Position numbers and translations under genes: made by a program. Shown in pieces: positions 19,162 to 27,041 of a DNA stretch of 64,000 nt (position 1 is its first letter; each line of letters begins with the position of its first letter). The notes beneath the pieces were generated by a model. It was not told the origin of the DNA. It did not search any database and saw only the letters and a list, made by a program, of their open reading frames with translations. Source of the stretch: Mucilaginibacter gracilis (GTDB lineage: Bacteria; Bacteroidota; Bacteroidia; Sphingobacteriales; Sphingobacteriaceae). The DNA is taken from contig NZ_RBKU01000001.1 of NCBI RefSeq assembly GCF_003633615.1, forward strand, positions 2,976,001 through 3,040,000. Reading direction: 5' to 3'.

Positions 19162-19590
19162 TTATTGGATAACTGATTTTGTATGTTTTTGATACCCCAA
19201 CTTTAACAATTTAACCGCGTAGCGGGCGTCGCTATCATTTTTGATGTAAAAGCTAACCCAACCCGATTTGATAAACGTATGATGGTCTGTTGCCCTGCCT
19301 TCGGCAAGCAGCATTTGTTTAGTTTTTAGGCTGAGCAATATATCCAGTAAACTGTTGCTATGTATGTGGCCAATTTCGGTACCCCGGTAGTTAAATTGTA
19401 TGCCTCCGTACTTGTGCAAAGTTGTACTGGTGCCGGGCCAGCGTAATACCGTTGCTTCAAGTTCGTCAATATAGTTGGCAATGGCTGGGTTGGTTATTAA
19501 CATCAGTAGCTTTAGCATACAATCAAACACCAGCGCAACCATTGGCACAACTTTTAAAAAACCCAGGTATTTGATAATAAATTTAAACAT
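19162..19590 (-). CDS. DUF5519 (luciferase-like domain) protein
   Basis: A 142-residue protein. A hydrophobic N-terminal stretch (about 8-33) is followed by a compact domain with GIQFNYRGTEIGHIHSNSLLDI and the helical C-terminus VSFYIKNDSDARYAVKLLKLGYQ. This matches my recollection of the DUF5519 family, annotated as luciferase-like, although light emission is not implied and the role is unknown. It is the fifth gene of the operon, 41 nt after the SRPBCC-type protein. Confidence 0.7.
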   Translation of the reverse strand: MFKFIIKYLGFLKVVPMVALVFDCMLKLLMLITNPAIANYIDELEATVLRWPGTSTTLHKYGGIQFNYRGTEIGHIHSNSLLDILLSLKTKQMLLAEGRATDHHTFIKSGWVSFYIKNDSDARYAVKLLKLGYQKHTKSVIQ

Positions 19591-19631
19591 GCTTTTACAA
19601 TGCGGTATTGTTATAAACAGGTGGTTAAAAT

Positions 19632-20549
19632 TTATCTCTTTTCGCTAATTTCCTTAATATGCTCCATCACCCTCAGGTGTACGTTACGGGTAATGCTTTG
19701 TGCCCAAATATCATAATACCAAACCGGGAAAACATACAACTTGTACCAGCTATTGCCCACCAGGGTAGTTGTGCCGTTGCCATTATCCTTTAACAAAAAC
19801 TGACCGCGTTCTATATCAATATGGCCCATAATTTCCGGGTCGCGGGGCTGTTCAATAATATCGAACGTTAGGTTGCTGTTTTGGTTGTAGGTTACAATTT
19901 TTTCGCCAAATACATAACCATTACTAAAAATACATTTACGCCCGGCACCAACATAATGCCCGGTAACCGTGGTAGCCATTGGGCTGGGCATCCCTAAATT
20001 AAACAACCAATAGTTGTTTTTTTGCTTAATTGGTGCAAAGCTCACTACGTTTTTCCAAACATTGTCGGGTGGAGCATTTATTATGATGCTATCGGAAACC
20101 ATGTTTTCATATTGATGTCTGGAAGCCGAATCGATCACAAAAATAAGGGCGAGCAGTCCTAAAATACTCACGTTAAGTGTGGTATCATTCCTCTTAAACA
20201 TGTTGCGCCCTAAAGATGCCCCGGCAATAACGAAACAAAGAATTAACGGCGATACAATAAGCAGGCAAATTGCACCCTCCCGTAAAAATATTACACTCAA
20301 TAAAATGGCTATAAATGAATTAACGCACGAATACCAGGTTAGCTGTCCACTTTTTAATTGCACGTTTCTCCAACAAAAGGTACTTAAAATACCCATCAAT
20401 ACCGGAACAATAATAAATTCGGAAAAAATGAAGACACCCTGGCCGGTTCTTTCTTCGGCAAAAGCGAGTTTGGTAAGGCCGATAATGCTTATTACAAACA
20501 GGTTAGGAAACAAAAAACCTTTTAGTTTTGGAGGTAAAATTATTTTCAT
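19632..20549 (-). CDS. Membrane protein with C-terminal SRPBCC (START/polyketide-cyclase-like) domain
   Basis: A 305-residue protein. About four hydrophobic helices occupy residues 10-140. They are followed by an SRPBCC-like domain that starts at SIIINAPPDNVWKNVVSFAPI (split here: SIIINAPPDNVW, KNVVSFAPI), the usual opening of such domains. It ends with the long amphipathic helix ITRNVHLRVMEHIKEI. The fold binds hydrophobic ligands or shields intermediates; the ligand here is unknown. The membrane fusion and neighbours (DCC thiol protein, epimerase) suggest a lipid-related or membrane-associated substrate. It begins 31 nt after the epimerase gene. Confidence 0.75.
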   Translation of the reverse strand: MKIILPPKLKGFLFPNLFVISIIGLTKLAFAEERTGQGVFIFSEFIIVPVLMGILSTFCWRNVQLKSGQLTWYSCVNSFIAILLSVIFLREGAICLLIVSPLILCFVIAGASLGRNMFKRNDTTLNVSILGLLALIFVIDSASRHQYENMVSDSIIINAPPDNVWKNVVSFAPIKQKNNYWLFNLGMPSPMATTVTGHYVGAGRKCIFSNGYVFGEKIVTYNQNSNLTFDIIEQPRDPEIMGHIDIERGQFLLKDNGNGTTTLVGNSWYKLYVFPVWYYDIWAQSITRNVHLRVMEHIKEISEKR

Positions 20550-20580
20550 TGTAGTGAGTTTTTAATTGACATGTATTAAC

Positions 20581-21507
20581 TTATTTGTTGCCACTCAAAA
20601 TATCTTTAACGGCATCTTCGGCCTTAGGGAACAAAAATTGATAGCCCGAATTAAGCAAACGCGTAGGCAATACCCAGCGGCTTTTCAATATCAGTTCGGT
20701 ATCGGTGCCTATTACAAGGGCACCAATACGCAGCAGCCAGGCTGGTGCAGGCAAGCCAAATGGCATTCCATAAACTTTACGGATAGTGCGCATTAACGCA
20801 TTATTTGTAGCAGGGTAGGGGGCAACGCAGTTAATGGATCCGTTTAAATCCGGGTTTTCCATTACCCATTCGGTGCATTTGGCGGCATCTTGTTGGTGTA
20901 CCCAATTTACGTATTGCCTGCCGTTGCCCTGGTGGCCGCCCAAACCAAATTTTACCAGCCTTAGCAAATAAGGGAACGCACTGTCGCTTATGCCCAGCAC
21001 AATGCCCATGCGTAGTGCAACTTTACGGGTTTTTGGTGTATGGGTAGCAAAAAAGGTTTGTTCCCAACTGGTGCAAACATCAACCGAGAAACCGCTGCCA
21101 ATCTCGCCATGCAGGTCGTCCTGTGGCCGGTCTTCTGCATGGCGGTATATGGTGGCCGATGTAATGTTGATCCACAATTGTGGCGGCTGCTCCATTTTTT
21201 CAATTACATCGCCCAATAATTTTGTGGGTATTAAGCGCGATGCAAAAATTTCGGCCCTATTTTTTTTGTTATAGCGGCAGTTTACGTTTTTGCCGCAAAG
21301 GTTTATCAATAATTGCGCACCTTGCAGGCTGCTTACCCAATCGCCGGGCGTTTTGCCATCCCATACTAATGTTTTTACGTTGCCGGATACTGCTTTGGGG
21401 CTTCGGCTTAAAATAACGATCTCGGTTGCTTTATCGCGATAATATGCCGTTAAAACTTTACCCAGGTAACCATTGCCACCTGCCAGTATTATTTTATTGT
21501 ACTTCAT
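20581..21507 (-). CDS. TIGR01777 family NAD(P)-dependent epimerase (YfcH/SulA-like)
   Basis: A 308-residue extended SDR. The Rossmann motif GGNGYLGKVL lies at 10-19, INLCGKNVNCRY near 89-100 is characteristic of the TIGR01777 group, and the family C-terminal domain ends with DILSGNK. Family members are NAD(P)-binding proteins of unclear substrate. The active-site Ser-Tyr-Lys arrangement is not obviously canonical (ITSATIYRH), which is common in this group. The gene starts 6 nt after the DCC-family gene stop, so the two are tightly coupled. Confidence 0.88.
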   Translation of the reverse strand: MKYNKIILAGGNGYLGKVLTAYYRDKATEIVILSRSPKAVSGNVKTLVWDGKTPGDWVSSLQGAQLLINLCGKNVNCRYNKKNRAEIFASRLIPTKLLGDVIEKMEQPPQLWINITSATIYRHAEDRPQDDLHGEIGSGFSVDVCTSWEQTFFATHTPKTRKVALRMGIVLGISDSAFPYLLRLVKFGLGGHQGNGRQYVNWVHQQDAAKCTEWVMENPDLNGSINCVAPYPATNNALMRTIRKVYGMPFGLPAPAWLLRIGALVIGTDTELILKSRWVLPTRLLNSGYQFLFPKAEDAVKDILSGNK

Positions 21508-21513
21508 GAGGGT

Positions 21514-22332
21514 TTATTTAATTAAAGTAATTGCTACTAAAATTAAGGCACGGTATGTTGCCCAACTTATTGATAGTGAATAACCCAAGTTTAATAAGCC
21601 TGTGCGGCGTATATGTTCTAAAAACATCGTGCCGGCAACGGCCATAAAATAAACCGCATACCATACAGGGTTAATGCTAAACCAATGGTTAACAATTAAG
21701 CCGGGCAGCAGTAGCAGGGCACCACCAAAAGAAATTGTCATCATGTTGCCTAAATAACTCCATATTTTATTTCGCGCTATAAAGCAAATGATGAGCCCCT
21801 GAAAAACTAACTGACCGCCGCATACCAAATATTCGCGGTAAGTATTGCCTTGTGGCAGTACGCCTTGCATTAAATGTACGTAGTCGGTTAAAATATAAGC
21901 AGTAATAAACCAGGTAAAAGCGATGTATAGCAACCGGTAACTTAACCGAAAAGTGGGTTGGTATTGATAATCATCGGTAACTGCGGGGATAATAACCCGC
22001 CTGTTGTATGATATAAAAGCATAAAACTTACTTAACAACCACACTAGTGGTGCAAAACTGAACAACGGCCCTAATACAGGCACAACCGAGGTAAATATTT
22101 TTAGCAAGCTGCGCACACCATAGGTTACTTCGCCTGTTGAGCGGTTGATAAGGGCTATCTCGTTAACAGCACGCTGCCTGTTAAGTAGGGGGCAGGTTTC
22201 GGCGGGGTATTGCTGGTAGGCTTCGCGGCCATTTTCATCTAACATCCCCGTGGCCACAAAAGCTTTGGTGTACAGGTTGCACATAGGGCATTCGGCATCA
22301 AAAAGAATGAGGTGGTTTTGTAAGGTTTTCAT
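21514..22332 (-). CDS. DCC family thiol-disulfide oxidoreductase-like membrane protein (DUF393)
   Basis: A 272-residue protein. The N-terminus has the DCC-family motif, FDAECPMCN with Cys15 and Cys18 as a CxxC pair, followed by the DUF393 domain to about residue 120. The C-terminal half has four or five membrane helices. Family members are predicted thiol-disulfide oxidoreductases, here apparently tethered to the membrane. Second gene of the GbsR operon, 51 nt after the regulator. Whether the CxxC is redox-active cannot be seen. Confidence 0.85.
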   Translation of the reverse strand: MKTLQNHLILFDAECPMCNLYTKAFVATGMLDENGREAYQQYPAETCPLLNRQRAVNEIALINRSTGEVTYGVRSLLKIFTSVVPVLGPLFSFAPLVWLLSKFYAFISYNRRVIIPAVTDDYQYQPTFRLSYRLLYIAFTWFITAYILTDYVHLMQGVLPQGNTYREYLVCGGQLVFQGLIICFIARNKIWSYLGNMMTISFGGALLLLPGLIVNHWFSINPVWYAVYFMAVAGTMFLEHIRRTGLLNLGYSLSISWATYRALILVAITLIK

Positions 22333-22383
22333 TTTTTATAGATTGAATTTTCAGGAATTATTGAAATATAAACACAAAATTTT

Positions 22384-22890
22384 TTATTTGAATATTTTTA
22401 GGATTGAACCCCAAAACCAGCTTTCTTCGGCCTTTAGCATGGTTTCCAGTGTTTTATCCACGTTTTTGGCCAACCTGTTAATATCAGTTACCGATTTGTT
22501 GAAGGTTTTAAAAGCAGGGTCGTTATCGTTGCCTTGTACTTTGGTTAGCTCATCAAGTATTTTAATTATGGGGTCGAGCTCGCGTTTGCGGCGTTCCCTT
22601 GCTACCTGGCGTGCAATGTTCCAGGTATTTTTATCAGCAAAAAAATACTCTTTGCGTTCGCCTGGCCTGTGCTCTTTTTCAACCAATCCCCAGCCAATCA
22701 AGTCGCGGAGAGTCATATTGGCATTCCCTCGCGATATACTTAGCTGTTCCATTATTTCTTCGGTGGTAAGTGCTTCGGGTGTTACCAGTAGCAGGGCATG
22801 TACCTGGGCCATGGTGCGGTTAACACCCCACTCCGAACCTAATTTACCCCACGACTCAATAAATTTTTGTTTTCCTTCGGCCAATTCCAT
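22384..22890 (-). CDS. GbsR/MarR-type winged-helix transcriptional regulator
   Basis: 168 residues from the ATG at 22890. The chain opens AEGKQKFIESWGKLGSEWG, then a winged helix with recognition region SRGNANMTLRDLIGWGLV and the wing EHRPGERKEYFFA, as in GbsR-type regulators. The C-terminal helix is a likely dimerisation segment. An ATG at 22896 is also in frame, but it lies inside the predicted -7 box (22894-22901), so 22890 is the better start and the mRNA may be leaderless. The perfect palindrome overlapping the promoter implies autoregulation and control of the five genes behind it. Confidence 0.88.
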   Translation of the reverse strand: MELAEGKQKFIESWGKLGSEWGVNRTMAQVHALLLVTPEALTTEEIMEQLSISRGNANMTLRDLIGWGLVEKEHRPGERKEYFFADKNTWNIARQVARERRKRELDPIIKILDELTKVQGNDNDPAFKTFNKSVTDINRLAKNVDKTLETMLKAEESWFWGSILKIFK

Positions 22891-22893
22891 GTA

Positions 22894-22940
22894 CAAATGT
22901 AAAAAACATTATCAAACTTTCAAAACATATTGAAAGTTTG
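22894..22940 (-). promoter_or_regulatory. Promoter and palindromic operator of the GbsR operon
   Basis: On the minus strand TACATTTG (22901-22894) matches the Bacteroidota -7 box TAnnTTTG, and TTTG (22924-22921) lies exactly 19 nt upstream as a -33 element. A perfect palindrome CAAACTTTCA-N8-TGAAAGTTTG (22913-22940) covers the -33 element, the position expected for a repressor site. The -7 box ends 3 nt before the ATG at 22890, so transcription should begin at or very near the start codon. Confidence 0.7.
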
Positions 22941-23195
22941 TTTATTAATGGCTTAATAAACCTCAATAGCTTTCAACAACACCCGGTTAATTTTTTATGG
23001 CTTGCCAAATAGAAATGGGCAAGGGCAGCACAGATGTTTGTTTATTGACACTATTACTAAATACTGACTAATAAATAACCGATAGAATTCAAATTTTTGA
23101 TAAATTTGTTCAAAAAGTAAAAAACAGTTAACAATGCCAACATTATTGGGTTTGCGTTGTTAAATAGCGAACATTAATGAACACAAAATAATTTG
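22941..23195. promoter_or_regulatory. Intergenic region with TetR gene promoter candidate
   Basis: This AT-rich stretch separates the divergent GbsR operon and TetR gene. TAAATTTG at 23101-23108 on the plus strand fits the TAnnTTTG -7 consensus and would give an untranslated leader of about 80 nt for the TetR gene. A matching -33 TTTG at the right distance is not evident. No other structure is recognisable. Confidence 0.4.
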
Positions 23196-23813
23196 ATGAA
23201 CATAGTAGCTGATCCGCACGACGTTAAGAAAGACAGAATCCTGGATTCTGCATATAACCGCTTTTTACATTATGGCTATTCTAAAACAACCATGAATGAA
23301 ATTGCAGGCGATGTTTCTATGTCGAAAGCTTTGCTATATTATTATTTCCCGGATAAGAGCCAGCTTTACGTTGCTGTAATGCGCAAACTGAGTAACGATT
23401 ATCTGCAAAAATTGAGTGCCAAGGCAAACCAGTTTAAAAACCTCGAAGATGCATTTGTGTTTCAGATTAAAACCCAACACGAGTTTATAGTAACCAATTA
23501 TAACTTTTTTGATTTTTTTAGGCTAAACGAACAAAACCTGCCCGACGCGATTTGGGAAATTATTGGCGAGATACACCAGGCCGAGATAGATATGTTAACC
23601 AATGCTATAATTAAACAGGTTGCCCTTAAAACCATAAGCCCCGTAGAAAACCCAGAAGCCGTTGCTGATGTGCTGCTTGACGCACTGCATGGGGTTAGAG
23701 TGCGGTCGGTATCGCAAAAAAAGGAGTTTTTTCCGGGTAAAGATCAGTTGAATGAGATACATGATAAGCGGCTGCTGCTTGTTAATATTTTTGTACGGGG
23801 TCTGATGAATTAA
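23196..23813 (+). CDS. TetR/AcrR family transcriptional regulator
   Basis: 205 residues from the ATG at 23196 (a TTG directly before it is not needed). The N-terminal TetR helix-turn-helix is clear: DRILDSAYNRFLHYGYSKTT then MNEIAGDVSMSKALLYYYF with the terminal YYYFPDKSQL signature. The C-terminal ligand/dimerisation domain is helical and not diagnostic. It stands alone between the divergent GbsR operon and a small hypothetical gene, so its target is not obvious. In this family repression is usually relieved by a small ligand. Confidence 0.9.
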   Translation: MNIVADPHDVKKDRILDSAYNRFLHYGYSKTTMNEIAGDVSMSKALLYYYFPDKSQLYVAVMRKLSNDYLQKLSAKANQFKNLEDAFVFQIKTQHEFIVTNYNFFDFFRLNEQNLPDAIWEIIGEIHQAEIDMLTNAIIKQVALKTISPVENPEAVADVLLDALHGVRVRSVSQKKEFFPGKDQLNEIHDKRLLLVNIFVRGLMN

Positions 23814-23966
23814 CTTTGCTGACGAATACGATAGTTTTTATAGACTTAGCACGTAAATTATCTTTTAAATTACTATTATTGAATTAAAATTAAAACAATA
23901 TCGATATGTTTTTGGTTTAATTAGTAAGAGTTAATAAAACAAGGGCTGCTACTAAAAATTACAACA

Positions 23967-24206
23967 ATGAGAATCTCGTCAGAAACGCTAAAAAAATTTC
24001 AATTGATCCCCAAAATGAAGTTAAAAAAAACGCTGTACAAATTAGCGAATAACTACTTTATTGAAACCGAGGACGTGGACGACAAAACCCATTATGAAAT
24101 GTATTGGGAAAACTGGGGACGAAAGATACGTTTCAGCACCGGCACCATGACATCCGAAGATGATTTTATTTACCACGTTGAGTATGCTTCTACCTGTAAC
24201 GGATAA
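23967..24206 (+). CDS. Small uncharacterised soluble protein
   Basis: A 79-residue protein, basic at the N-terminus (LKKFQLIPKMKLKKTLYKLA) and acidic/aromatic in the second half (YEMYWENWGRKIRFSTGTM). No signal peptide or helix is seen and I recognise no family. A clear rho-independent terminator 30 nt after the stop supports an expressed gene. Confidence 0.6.
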   Translation: MRISSETLKKFQLIPKMKLKKTLYKLANNYFIETEDVDDKTHYEMYWENWGRKIRFSTGTMTSEDDFIYHVEYASTCNG

Positions 24207-24235
24207 GCAGTACTATTCGTTATAGTGCTATTATT

Positions 24236-24257
24236 AAACCGCTGCAAGGCGGTTTTT
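24236..24257 (+). terminator. Rho-independent terminator after small hypothetical gene
   Basis: Stem AAACCGC (24236-24242) with GCGGTTT (24249-24255), 6-nt loop, running into a T-run. It is oriented to end transcription of the 79-residue protein gene. Confidence 0.75.
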
Positions 24258-24289
24258 GCATTTTACTGCTATTTTAGTACAATGTAAAT

Positions 24290-24691
24290 TTAGCTGGTAA
24301 CTATCTCAATATTTCCGCTTAGTATTTTATGGATGGGGCAAGCATTGGCAATGGCCAGCAAGCGTTCATGCTGCGCTGCGCTAACATCGCCTTTAAAGGT
24401 TATTTTACGGTTTATTAAAGTGCCGGTTTCGGTTTTATAAATATCCATGTTTACCAGTACATCTTCAATTGCCCATTGTTTACGATCAATGTACATGCGC
24501 AAAGTAATGGCGGTGCAACTGCCCAGGCTGGCCAGTAACAGGCTATAAGGGTTCATGCCGGTGTTGGTTCCGCCTTGGTTTTCTGGCTCGTCGGCAACTA
24601 TGGTGTGCCCTGCCGAGCGTATGGTAGTTTGGTAATGTGTGTTTGTATTTTCGGCTTCGGCGCTTACTAAAGGTAATAGTTGTAAATTCAT
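24290..24691 (-). CDS. OsmC family protein
   Basis: A 133-residue protein with both conserved cysteines of the OsmC/Ohr superfamily: Cys59 in LGSCTAITLRMY and Cys118 in ANACPIHKIL. The latter CPIHK context is typical of the OsmC-like/YhfA group. Members reduce organic hydroperoxides using the cysteine pair. It is a single gene, convergent with the small hypothetical gene and not closely linked to the S9 peptidase. A second OsmC protein of a different subgroup is encoded at 29509. Confidence 0.88.
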   Translation of the reverse strand: MNLQLLPLVSAEAENTNTHYQTTIRSAGHTIVADEPENQGGTNTGMNPYSLLLASLGSCTAITLRMYIDRKQWAIEDVLVNMDIYKTETGTLINRKITFKGDVSAAQHERLLAIANACPIHKILSGNIEIVTS

Positions 24692-24975
24692 TTATAAAAG
24701 TACAATAAAGGTCTTAAAGGGCTATAGTAAAAACAGGTGCATTTACCTATTGAAATGCTTATAAGGCTTGATAAAAAAAGGAAGTTTTAGCAGGGGTATT
24801 TAGTTACTTAACTTGCAATTAATGCTGCATTATTTTACGGTGCAGGCATACTTACCATAAAAGGGGGTTGATAAGTATGCCGCCAATAACACCGGCTTAG
24901 AATTTAACCAATTGCTTATAAATAATTAGAATACAAACATATGCATGTTTTTAACTTTGCCGAATTAAAATAGCA
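24692..24975. other. Intergenic stretch with a 10-bp inverted repeat
   Basis: A gap of about 284 nt. The only structure I see is GGCATACTTA (24845-24854) paired with TAAGTATGCC (24872-24881), a perfect 10-bp stem with a 17-nt loop, downstream of the S9 peptidase gene. No T-run follows on the minus strand, so its role as a terminator is doubtful. Confidence 0.35.
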
Positions 24976-27033
24976 TTAAAGTGTTTCTTTAAGCCAATCA
25001 AAAAATTCGCGTTGCCACAAAATGGCATTTTGTGGTTTAAGTACCCAATGGTTTTCATCGGGCAAAAACAAAAATTTAGATTTTATACCCCTTAACTGCG
25101 CTGCCTGGAAAGCCTGAAAGCCCTGCTCGTTAGGTACGCGGTAATCTTTGCCGCCCTGCACTACCATTATTGGCGTGTTCCACTTGTCGACATAATTGCT
25201 GGGGTTAAACTTTAGATATGATTTTTGGGCCTTTAAATTACTTTTGTCCCAATAGTTACCGCCAATATCTTTATTGGCAAACCATATTTCTTCGGTTGTG
25301 CCATACCAGCTTTTTAAATCAAACAAGCCGTCGTGGGCTATAAAGGTTTTAAAGCGGCCATTGTGTACCCCGGCCAACATATATACCGAGTAGCCACCGT
25401 AGCTGGCTCCTATGCAGCCTAAACGTTCTTTATCAACAAAGGGTTCTTTGGCTATATCGTCAATTGCACTTAAATAATCCTGAATAGCCTGGCCGCCCCA
25501 GTCGCCGCTTATCTGGCGGTTCCATTCAACACCGTGGCCGGGCATGCCGCGGCGGTTTGGCGCTATAACGATATAACCTTGCGCGGCCATTAATTGAAAA
25601 TTCCATCGGAACGAGTAAAACTGAGATAAAGCAGATTGCGGCCCGCCCTGGCAGTATAGCAAGGTTGGGTATTTTTTTGTGGGGTCAAAATCGGGCGGGT
25701 AAATTACCCAGGCCAGCATATCCTTACCGTCGGTTGTTTTAATGTGGCGTTCGTCAACCTTGCTGGGTATTAAACGGTTGTTAATTTTATCATTAATATC
25801 ACTTAGCTTTTGCATGTTGCCGGTTGACAAATCAACCGAATATATCTCGGCAGCATGGTTCATATCGGTGCGGGTAACTATCAGTTTACTGCCCGATTGG
25901 CCTATGATGGACGTAACATCCCATTGCCCCTTAGTAATTTGCGTAACCGATTGGCCCGTTGCCGAAGGCACCTTAACATCAACACTAAAAAGCTGCTCGG
26001 TACCGTTGTGTACTGCTATAAAATAGATCTTCGAGTCGTCTTTACTAAAACAGAAGGAGTTTATGCTTTCGTCCCAGGCGGCGGTAAGGTTAACTTTTAA
26101 ACCTGTTTTAAGGTTGCGTATAACAATGTCGTTTTTATCGGCTTCGTAGCCGTCTTCCTTCATACTTAACCAGGCCATGTGGCTGCCGCTGTGGTTAAAT
26201 TGTGGCTGGGTATCATAGCCGTTCATGCCCTGGGTTGTATTGCGGGTTTCGTCGGTAGCAATGTTGTATTGGTAAAGGTCGGTATTGGTGCTCTGGGCGT
26301 AATCTTTACCGCTCTTTTTTTTGCAAACGTAAATGATGTTTTTGCTATCTGGGCTAAATATCAAATCTTCCAATCCGCCCGATGGTTTTTGGGGTACATC
26401 AAAAGCTTCGCCGTGCATAATGTCTTTTTCGTTACTTATTTTGCCGTTATCATAATCGGCCAAAAATATGTGCGAAAATTTACCATTAGCCCAGGTATCC
26501 CAATGCCTGTAATTCAAATCGGTAATTACGTAGGCGTTGGCTTTGGGCAGGTCTGCATATTTATCTTTGCCTAAAACTTTTTGTATTTGCACATCGCGGG
26601 TGTAGATAATTTTTTTGCCGTCGGGCGATATACGGATATTTTCAAAATCGTCTTTTTGGTCAACGGTAAGCATGGCCAGGTTGGTGCCGTTGCTATTCAT
26701 TTGCCAAATACGGCCATCGTACCAATAGGTTATGCGCCCGGTAGCCTCGTCAAATCTCAGGATGTCTTTACCGCCGGCTTCGTTGGTTATTTGTTGTGAT
26801 GGGCCTCCGTTAACGGGTAAGCTAAATAAATTAGGTTCGCCTTTATTATTGGCCAGGTTATAAGTGGTAACGGTATAAATAATGTTATTACCATCGGGAG
26901 TTAGTACACCCGCGCCATATCGGCCCAGTTTCCAAAGCAGTTCGGGGGTCATTTTTTGATTGTTTTGAGCTGTTGCTGTTATCGCCGTAAGGTTTAAAAA
27001 CAGCAGGGAAAATAATATTGATATTTTTTTCAT
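24976..27033 (-). CDS. S9 family serine peptidase (prolyl oligopeptidase type), secreted
   Basis: A 685-residue protein with a signal peptide (MKKISILFSLLFLNLTAITATAQ). An N-terminal beta-propeller with WD40-like/TolB-like repeats (SPDGKKIIYTRD, SPDSKNIIYVCK) spans about 30-420. The C-terminal alpha/beta-hydrolase peptidase domain has nucleophile Ser544 in GASYGGY, the family RRGMPGHG strand, and a late catalytic His in DENHWVL. It cleaves oligopeptides or acyl-aminoacyl residues in the periplasm. It starts 8 nt after the SpmA/SpmB fusion gene and is likely co-transcribed with it. Confidence 0.92.
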   Translation of the reverse strand: MKKISILFSLLFLNLTAITATAQNNQKMTPELLWKLGRYGAGVLTPDGNNIIYTVTTYNLANNKGEPNLFSLPVNGGPSQQITNEAGGKDILRFDEATGRITYWYDGRIWQMNSNGTNLAMLTVDQKDDFENIRISPDGKKIIYTRDVQIQKVLGKDKYADLPKANAYVITDLNYRHWDTWANGKFSHIFLADYDNGKISNEKDIMHGEAFDVPQKPSGGLEDLIFSPDSKNIIYVCKKKSGKDYAQSTNTDLYQYNIATDETRNTTQGMNGYDTQPQFNHSGSHMAWLSMKEDGYEADKNDIVIRNLKTGLKVNLTAAWDESINSFCFSKDDSKIYFIAVHNGTEQLFSVDVKVPSATGQSVTQITKGQWDVTSIIGQSGSKLIVTRTDMNHAAEIYSVDLSTGNMQKLSDINDKINNRLIPSKVDERHIKTTDGKDMLAWVIYPPDFDPTKKYPTLLYCQGGPQSALSQFYSFRWNFQLMAAQGYIVIAPNRRGMPGHGVEWNRQISGDWGGQAIQDYLSAIDDIAKEPFVDKERLGCIGASYGGYSVYMLAGVHNGRFKTFIAHDGLFDLKSWYGTTEEIWFANKDIGGNYWDKSNLKAQKSYLKFNPSNYVDKWNTPIMVVQGGKDYRVPNEQGFQAFQAAQLRGIKSKFLFLPDENHWVLKPQNAILWQREFFDWLKETL

Positions 27034-27041
27034 GATGGTGA

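Noticed and set aside
22250..22933. A 227-codon plus-strand frame over the GbsR and DCC genes
   Set aside because: It is Ser/Leu-rich shadow coding opposite well-recognised genes.
23193..23195. TTG codon as start of the TetR gene
   Set aside because: An ATG follows directly and fits the family N-terminus as well.
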